Of a stretch of DNA of 64,000 nt, positions 57,340 to 64,000 are shown piece after piece; position 1 is the stretch's first letter, and every line of letters begins with the position of its first letter. The DNA comes from Topomyia yanbarensis (taxonomy: Eukaryota > Arthropoda > Insecta > Diptera > Culicidae). The stretch covers positions 10,540,001-10,604,000 of the forward strand of contig NC_080672.1 of NCBI RefSeq assembly GCF_030247195.1, read 5' to 3'. Made by a program: the position numbers and the translations under genes. Under the pieces are notes generated by a model. The model did not search any database and was not told the origin of the DNA. It saw nothing but the letters and a program-made list of their open reading frames with translations.

Positions 57340-59130
57340 AATCATTGCCATAAGACCCACTCCTTGATCACCAGCTACTATGCGATTTGGTCTTCAATAT
57401 CGACGAAGCGGTTGCGCAGTATCGCGGCATGGACCCAATGTCGCGCCACAGGATCCCGAAGCTGCAGTATTCTTTCAAGTTGACCTGTGAAGTTCAGATC
57501 ATGAATGCTAACGTTCTTCCGATGCATCTGGAATTTGTGCAGAACCTGGAAGATCTGCAGCTAACAGTATTCTGGGCTGCAGTGGTGTCGATGTTTAGGA
57601 TACCGACTTACACGTAGAGGCGAATCGTCTCAATATCACCGAGATCTGGAACAAACGTGCCGATATTGAAAGGCTATTCGCTATTAGCGTACAGAGACAG
57701 CAAAAGATCGGCGAAATTATGTCGTCATGTGGCTGCGATCATTGCACTCACCAGCTGACGGAAAAACTCAACATTTTAGAACAGCAATAGAGTGTCTTAT
57801 CAGAATGGCCGAGGCGATACACTTCTATGACTAAATCAGCCGTGAGAAGCCCGAGGCGAAGGTCTACCGGATATCGGCGATGTCACTAGCTTTTGTGCCA
57901 CTATTTGGGCGACCCCCGTACAACATCGCGAAGGGCAACCGCGGCTAAGGTGCGAGGAGGAATGAGCAGGTAAAGATATTGACGAGATGATGACTTTTGG
58001 TACTTGAAGCTGACCGTTGCACATCCCACGATGGCTGCAGTTTCAACAGGGCTTTACGCGAACCACGCTTATTACCGGATTCAATCACCCGTGGTACTAC
58101 AATGCTCCTCCCCAATGACCCAAAGTACAGACCAAGCCCGCATTATATCATGAGCACCTTCATCACCTCATACGTATGGGCTCACTGTAATCAGAATAGC
58201 ACCCTAACAGAGGAACATATGGGATACAAGAAAAACACACATGACTGCAAAGATCAAGCCATAATAATGTGTAACCAACGGAACCTTAGTATGGCCCATA
58301 TTGATTACAAGAAAGCATACGACTTCATACCGCACTCGTTCCTCATCAAAGTATTGGAGATGTATAAAGTTAATCCTGTAACCGTGAGGTTCCTGCGGCA
58401 GGCGATGGAGAGGAAGACGACGACTCTGCAGTGCAGAAGTGGGAAAACCATGTTGCAATCTTGAACGTTCAGTAGGGAACTTAATCGAAACGGGACGGTT
58501 AAGGTATGAAGAAAGCTCCATACCTACCACATGGACGATTTTTGAAGATCTATGATGACTCGACGGAACGACTGGGTGTAGTCATCAAACTAGCCGAAAG
58601 GATTAGTGGCGTCATCGGCATGGCGTTCGGCCTAGAGAAATTCCGATATGATCAGCTACTACCAGTACCAGAGCGATTAGTCTACACTAGAGGCTGCGAG
58701 ATCGGCGAAGGAGTAATGATTCGGAACATGGTTCTTTTCTGAAGGCGGGGAAATAAGATCAGAGCTATCAACACGTTTACTGTCCCCGTGTTTCGGCATC
58801 ATCAAATGGAGCCGGACTGACCTGGAATATCTTGAGAGAAAATAGAGGAAGGCTTTTAGACAAGCGGGAATGTGTCATCCGTAGTAGGCGCTGGAGAGAT
58901 TCACATTGCCAAGGGACAAGGAATAGTCGACATCCAGACACTATGCGTAGCGCAGGTGCTGCGATTGCGAGAATACTATGTGGAAAGTGCAAACCGACAT
59001 GGACGATATCAAGCAGTTTGTGCTGCGGTCCGCAACTACAGCACACTTTACCTAGCGTAAGCGAACCACAACCTTAACTGCTGAAGGCAGAAAGCACGGT
59101 GCCCACTAGAGTTACAAGAAAAAAAATAAT
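57340..59130 (+). pseudogene. R4/R2-like LINE remnant (RT and C-terminal part)
   Basis: Blocks in order but in shifting frames: NIDEAVAQYRGMD (near 57392); NSTLTEEHMGYKKNTHDCKD (near 58194); the RT active-site strand AHIDYKKAYDFIPHSFLIKV (near 58289), where the Asp of IDYKKA is catalytic; a decayed Tyr-x-Asp-Asp region (near 58515-58550), then FGLEKFRYD; and the C-terminal GIVDIQTLCVAQVLRLREYY (near 58921), ending YQAVCAAV. This order (IDYKKAFDSVPHSWL, then GLLDI..L...Q...LR.YY) is typical of R4/Dong- and R2-related elements. An A-rich end lies near 59120. Many stops; inactive. Confidence 0.65.
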
Positions 59131-59207
59131 AACCCCCTTCGGACCACCCCTGAGTCGATTCCTTTCAGAGTTCGGATAAATTTACATGGAGGAAGCCCAC
59201 TAACTGG

Positions 59208-60018
59208 CGTTTCCATCGCTAGGTGGCACTGTAGGAATCATTTTATCACTGAAAATGATAATAAAAAGGATAATTTTTTTTTGTCTACAACTTTGTTGAA
59301 GACTACAAATCAATCCAACTTCTTAGGAGAAGTTATTGAATTTTTAATGAAGTTATGTGTCTGAGTCAGTTTTGCATGAGACCTAACAGCACATGGTATC
59401 AGTAGTCGATTTCCACGAGCTTTTTATTGCGGAATACTGGTTGGGTTTTCCTAAATAAAGTATTTGAATAAATTTGAGAACATACTATTCGTCATCTTTT
59501 AACTACAAAATTTTAGTTCTACATTTCACCACCTAGAGGGCGCTAGCACTTATTACTTAGCGGAAGGAGATAAAAATTAGGTGTCTTCTTTAAAGTTGTA
59601 GAACAAATAATTTCCAATAATTCTTGTTACCATGTCCAATTGCCCATATTATATTTCTCTTCTTTTAAAAGTGTTGGCACCTTCTATGCAGTGAAATTTG
59701 CAGCTGAAATATTGTGGTCAAAAGATGACTCGTATGATGTACTAAAATAGTTCCAAACATACTATTCAGTTAAACCCAACTATAATTTCGCAAAAAAAGT
59801 ACGTAGGAATCAACTAATCATTCACCACCTTGTGCTGTTAGGCCCTATGCAAAACTGACTCAGACAGCATTTCATTAAAAGTTTTATAATTTCTCCTAAG
59901 AAATTTAAATTGATTTGCAGTCTTTGGCAAAGTTGTCGGTAAAAAATCTTTCTAATTTTCACTTGCAGTATTAAAATGATTTATACAGTGGCACATAGCG
60001 GTGAAAATGCAACTTAGT
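59208..60018. mobile_element. 0.8-kb full-length imperfect palindrome, related to 24810-26503
   Basis: The left arm (59208 to about 59605) is the reverse complement of the right arm throughout. Landmarks: CTAGGTGGCACTGTA / TACAGTGGCACATAG; GTCTACAACTTTG; TTGCATGAGACCTAACAGCA / TGCTGTTAGGCCCTATGCAA; CATACTATTC; AAAAGATGAC. Arms are ~75-80% identical. It shares GTCTACAACTTTGT, the TTGCATGAG-CCTA block and the GGTGGC end with the 24.8-kb element, so they are one superfamily of different length. Confidence 0.85.
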
Positions 60019-60394
60019 ACACTATTTCCAGGTAAACTGTCGAAAAATCACATATCACACGTTGAACATGTTAGTTAGACTCTTGATGGGACTAGGAATC
60101 GACTCAGGATGAACTGACTGAATTTTGAAAAAAAATTAACTGGGCAGTCTAGTGCCCAACTCCACCAGTTGGAGCAGCCGTACGTTGATAAAGCTCATTA
60201 TGTTAGGCTGCTGCGTACTAGCTAACGCAGCCTACACTGATCGTCACAATTAGAGCTGCAAAATTTCACCAGGTTGCGTTCTTAGTCGACCGTTACCGGT
60301 AGTAGACGTAGTTGAACGGCGCTACGCTACAAGTATTTATTTGATTAATTTAATTCAAGCCGCGCGCGATTTTCGAAAAAAAATAGTCAGCATT
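60019..60394 (+). promoter_or_regulatory. Probable 5' leader of the LINE that follows
   Basis: Includes a hairpin CTGCGTactagctaACGCAG near 60210-60232 and a GC-richer part up to the ORF1 start. Where the element begins is not resolved because its other end is outside the window. Confidence 0.35.
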
Positions 60395-61846
60395 ATGTCG
60401 TGCAGTGTTCGATCGTGTTCAATTAGTGATGATCGTTTTTTATGGAAGTGCGAGTTTTGCAACAAATCGTATCACGCGGCCTGTGTAGGAGTGCAACGGC
60501 ACCAAGAGCATCACATCACGTCTTTTATGATTCCTCTATGCTCGGATTGTCAGCATAATCTTAAAACGGGGATTGACACTCGTAAAGTGCTTTTCCAACA
60601 GGAGCAGCTCTTTAATTTAATCAAGACGCAAACGGATTCCAATCTTCGAATGGCTGCTGACATCAAAAAGTTGAACGCATTTGGTGAACTGTTCGATAAC
60701 ATTGATCACCAGCTAAAAGAAGCGGTGACTAATGTAAATAATATCACCTGCGCGAAAGTTGATTATGCGGTGTCAACATTATCGCGCACTATGGAAAACA
60801 ACGCGGTCAATAAGGCCGATGAGCTCGTTGTTTTAAAAAATCATATAACGTCATTATTCAACATATCTATGGAATCCACAAGGAAGCGCTTTGAGGAGTA
60901 CGTGGTGGAGCTCACAACTGACCTGACTCGTGAGCTAAAAAAAATATGCTGCGAAGTTCAAAATTTAAGCGTAATAACCATTGACATGGCGTCTCAATGC
61001 AACGAACATACCGGTAACCAGTCGTTTTCTGCTCGTGATGCTCTTGACGAAATAAAATCACAAGCCAGCGCTGTTGGCGACGATATTTTAGACGAAGTAA
61101 GGGCAATTGCCGCGACAATTAGTACCCTGGAAACCAGTGTTAATAATGCTCGTTTGACACCTGCGGTGTCTCCCCCCAGTCTGATGGACGAATTGGCCGT
61201 CGTTTCCAACAAAACTGCTATCTCAGGTTCGCAGCATAATCAAGTGGCAAAAGATGGATGGCGCACACTTGGTTCGAAAAGAGTGTGGCGTCGCATTAAA
61301 CAACAAAAAGAGAAAGATAAAGCAGCAAAGAGTAAAAAATCGAGAAGAAAACAGGGTACAAGATACAGCAATACCAACAGTAATTACAATAACAACTACA
61401 ACAACAAAGATAGCAAGTGCAATAAGAACAGGAACCGCAATAAGTACAACAATAACAATAATCACAACTACAACCAAAATAGAAACAACAACAATAGCAA
61501 CAAAAACAACAGCTACAAGTCCAATAATACCACCAACAATTTCAATAGAAACAGGCACAACATAAACAATAACGACCACAACGGAAACAGAAACAACAAC
61601 ATTAACAGCAGTAACAACAACAACAACAACAACAATAATAATCACAGAATAAGCAACTACAACAAAAACAGCAACTACTACAGAAATAACAACAACCACA
61701 ACGAAAACAGAAACAGCAGTTACAGCAACAACAACAGAAACAGCATTTACAATAGAAACAACAATGGTCTTAACAACAATCACCATAACAATAAACATCA
61801 TTGTTCATCTTGCTCCTGTGAACGTTCGTGTTTTCGCCAATTTTAA
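60395..61846 (+). CDS. LINE ORF1: PHD-finger protein with Asn-rich tail (483 aa)
   Basis: Start chosen at ATG 60395; upstream in frame there is only a TTG. The first 52 residues form a C4HC3 PHD-type finger: C3, C8, C19, C22, H27, C30, C49 and C52. Residues ~60-300 are helical, probably coiled coil (Leu/Lys/Glu-rich with repeated hydrophobic spacing). Residues ~300-330 are Lys/Arg-rich. Residues ~335-470 are almost pure Asn/Lys/Arg/Tyr/Ser, encoded by AAC/AAT repeats. The C-terminus has a Cys cluster, HCSSCSCERSC. PHD fingers in ORF1 are known from CR1- and some Jockey-type LINEs, where the protein binds RNA. No lesion seen. ORF2 follows immediately in another frame. Confidence 0.8.
   Translation: MSCSVRSCSISDDRFLWKCEFCNKSYHAACVGVQRHQEHHITSFMIPLCSDCQHNLKTGIDTRKVLFQQEQLFNLIKTQTDSNLRMAADIKKLNAFGELFDNIDHQLKEAVTNVNNITCAKVDYAVSTLSRTMENNAVNKADELVVLKNHITSLFNISMESTRKRFEEYVVELTTDLTRELKKICCEVQNLSVITIDMASQCNEHTGNQSFSARDALDEIKSQASAVGDDILDEVRAIAATISTLETSVNNARLTPAVSPPSLMDELAVVSNKTAISGSQHNQVAKDGWRTLGSKRVWRRIKQQKEKDKAAKSKKSRRKQGTRYSNTNSNYNNNYNNKDSKCNKNRNRNKYNNNNNHNYNQNRNNNNSNKNNSYKSNNTTNNFNRNRHNINNNDHNGNRNNNINSSNNNNNNNNNNHRISNYNKNSNYYRNNNNHNENRNSSYSNNNRNSIYNRNNNGLNNNHHNNKHHCSSCSCERSCFRQF
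61365..61800 (+). repeat. AAC/AAT trinucleotide-rich tract inside ORF1
   Basis: Long imperfect run of (AAC)/(AAT) codons, with a pure AAC/AAT stretch near 61614-61640. It keeps the ORF1 frame. The antisense frame over it (61801-61223) reads mostly Val/Ile and is a by-product. Confidence 0.85.
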
Positions 61847-64000
61847 CGCACTTCTCAGAGGCAGACCAGGACAAGCATGACGCAGCTGGTAACAGTACAA
61901 TAGTTTTAAACAATATTTTTACGAATAACGAATCACAACCAACTTCTTCGAAAGCCACTGAAATTTTGGTTTACTGTCAAAATTTTAATAGAATGAGGAG
62001 CGCCGTAAAGATGAACGAAATCCATAAGAATATATTAGGCTCCTCATTTTCGATAATTCTAGGTACCGAAACAAGTTGGAATGAGGATATAAAAAGTGAA
62101 GAGGTTTTCGGTAGTGACTATAATGTTTTTAGAGATGATCGTGATTTACGACTAACCCAAAGAATGTCAGGCGGAGGAGTTCTCATCGCAGTTTCATCTA
62201 TATTTAATTCCGATCTTATTGTCTCACCAAAATTCAAAGAATTTGAACATGTATGGGTTAAAGCACATATCGCTGATGAAATCCACATTTTTGTCTCAGT
62301 GTACTTTCCTCCGGACCTAGCTTGCAAATCAACATATGAGATTTTCTTTCAAGCAGCTGAAGAAATAATCTCTAATTTTCCTCCAGAATTCAAAGTTCAT
62401 ATTTATGGTGATTTTAATCAGCGCAACTTAGATTTTATTCCTGACTCTGAAAATGAGAGCATTCTACTTCCTGTCGTTGGTGATAACGAAACATTACAAT
62501 ATATGTTTGAGAAAATTGCATTGCTAGGACTCAATCAAATAAACCATATAAAAAATCAACACAATCGTTATTTAGATCTGCTATTAACAAACATTAATGA
62601 AGATTTCTGTGTTGATGAATCTCATTCTCCCTTATGGAAAAATGAAACGTTTCATACAGCAATAGAATTCTCTATTTTTGTGCACAAGAATCATAATTTC
62701 ATTGATTGTGACTTCGAGGACGTTTTCGATTATAGAAAAGCAAATTATGAAAATATTAAATATAAATTAAGCAGTGCTAATTGGCAGTCCCTTTTAAAGA
62801 ATCAAGTGAACGTTGAATGTGGAGTGGAGATCTTTTATAATATTTTATGGCAAATAATACAGGAGGAAGTTCCACTCACGAAAAAACGACGAAATCATGC
62901 ATCCAAAAATCCAGTTTGGTTCAACAAGGAAATTATTAATTTAAAAAATCGGAAGCAAAAAGCTCACAAAATTTACAGAAAACACAATAATCAGGATAAT
63001 TTGGAAAAATACCTTAACATTCGTGACCAACTAACTTTGGCTATTTCTTCGGCACTAACTGTATATAATGCAAAAACTGAAAATGAGATCAAGTCATGCC
63101 CAAAAAACTTTTTTAATTACATCAAAACTAAGTTGAATTCATGTAACTTCCCATCAAAAATGTCTTTAGATGGGAAAGAGGGTGAAACTTCAAAAGATAT
63201 TTGTAATCTCTTCGCAACATTTTTTCAAGAAACTTATTCTAACTATTCAGACAATGATCGTGACTTTGAATATTTTTCTTATTTTCCTGATTATTCAAGG
63301 GATGTTGGTGTCAGTCACATTAATGTTCAAGATATCTTGTCTGGTCTCAATGATCTAGATGCCACTAAAGGCTCCGGACCTGATGGAATTCCACCTGCTT
63401 TCATAAAGAATTTAGCAACTGAGCTTACGTCACCTTTATTCTGGCTGTTCAATAAGTCACTAGAATCTGGTATTTTCCCAAAAGATTGGAAAAAATCTTT
63501 TTTAATACCTATTTATAAATCGGGTACAAAATCTGATATTCGCAATTATCGTGGAATTGCCATTCTGTCTTGCTTTCCCAAACTTTTCGAATCCATCATA
63601 AATAAAACCATTTTCAACCAAGTCAAACATAAAATAACAAATTCACAACATGGGTTTTTTAAAGGCCGTTCAACTAGTACAAACCTTTTAGAATTTGTTG
63701 ATTACTCGTTAAATGCCATGGATAAAGGAAATCATATAGAAGCTCTTTACACTGACTTCAGCAAAGCTTTCGATAAGCTGGACATTCCCATGTTAATATT
63801 CAAACTTGAAAAATTGGGAATCGAGATGAGACTCCTCAATTGGATTAAGTCGTATTTAACAGATCGTCAGCAAATAGTAAAATTCTATGAGATGAAATCT
63901 GATATAATTAGAGCTACTTCGGGGGTTCCGCAAGGTTCACACTTAGGACCTCTTCTTTTTATTTTATATGTCAACGACATCTCTCTTATTTTAAAAAACA
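61822..64000 (+). CDS. LINE ORF2: endonuclease-reverse transcriptase, 5' part, runs off the window
   Basis: Open without a stop from 61822 to the end of the window; first ATG at 61993. The endonuclease starts before that ATG (ILVYCQNFNRMRSAVK, 61957 on) and has TETSW (near 62068), GGGVLIAV (near 62173) and IYGDFN (near 62401); the SDH position reads T-F-H (near 62647). RT blocks: KGSGPDGIPP (near 63367), YRGIAILSCFPKLFESI (near 63547), HGFFKGRSTSTNLLEF (near 63649), LYTDFSKAFDKLD with the first catalytic Asp (near 63748) and SGVPQGSHLGPLLFILYVND (near 63919). YADD lies beyond the window. The Jockey/CR1-type RT and absence of lesions suggest a recent insertion. Translation probably begins upstream of the first ATG by reinitiation or a non-ATG codon. 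Confidence 0.85.

Noticed and set aside
61223..61801. 192-codon minus-strand Val/Ile-rich frame resembling a membrane protein
   Set aside because: Antisense of the AAC/AAT tract in ORF1, which automatically gives Val and Ile codons without stops.

Overview
The window looks like TE-packed, AT-rich intergenic DNA from an insect, most likely a mosquito or close dipteran. This is inferred from the mix of elements: I-clade and Jockey-like LINEs, mariner relatives of the DD37E type, hAT MITEs, an EnSpm/CACTA element with spliced genes, and many short palindromic elements. There is no bacterial signature: no operons and no ribosome binding sites. I found no intact, recognisable host protein-coding gene. 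The only non-mobile gene family I recognise is histone H3, and it is present only as broken tandem copies.

Layout. 1-2.2 kb: unique DNA with a decayed I-clade LINE ORF1 fragment on the minus strand. 2.2-8.5 kb: about 900 copies of a 7-bp satellite (AGAATCC) with higher-order duplications. 8.65-9.5 kb: one long palindrome carrying two divergent tRNA-like genes. 12.05-19.96 kb: an almost complete 7.9-kb I-clade LINE bounded by an 11-bp target-site duplication, with both ORFs broken. 22.5-23.0 kb: minisatellites. 24.8-26.5 kb: a 1.7-kb palindrome. 29.66-30.14 kb: two hAT MITEs in tandem sharing target duplications. 30.8-33.4 kb: Jockey and mariner remnants and a degenerate repeat. 37.7-38.7 kb: a second mariner remnant.

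39.4-44.8 kb: the best candidate system in the window, an EnSpm/CACTA-like element with two convergent spliced genes. One encodes a protein resembling DUF4806 proteins (five exons, conceptually 499 aa, uninterrupted). The other encodes a tnp2-like transposase with one frameshift. 46.4-49.2 kb: three palindromic or foldback elements. 49.2-52.3 kb: a Jockey RT copy interrupted by a hAT-like element with a 14-bp TIR and 8-bp TSD. 53.1-56.9 kb: a tandem array of broken histone H3 genes that keep their 3' mRNA stem-loops. 57.3-59.1 kb: an R4/R2-like LINE remnant. 59.2-60.0 kb: a second palindrome related to the 24.8-kb one. 60.4-64.0 kb: the 5' part of a young, intact Jockey/CR1-like LINE (PHD-finger ORF1, ORF2 running off the window).

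Recurring theme: at least eight separate structures are long inverted repeats able to fold into hairpin RNA, so the region could be a source of small RNAs if transcribed (inference). Coordinates of repeat edges were counted by eye and may be off by a few bases; family names rest on motif recognition, not database searches.
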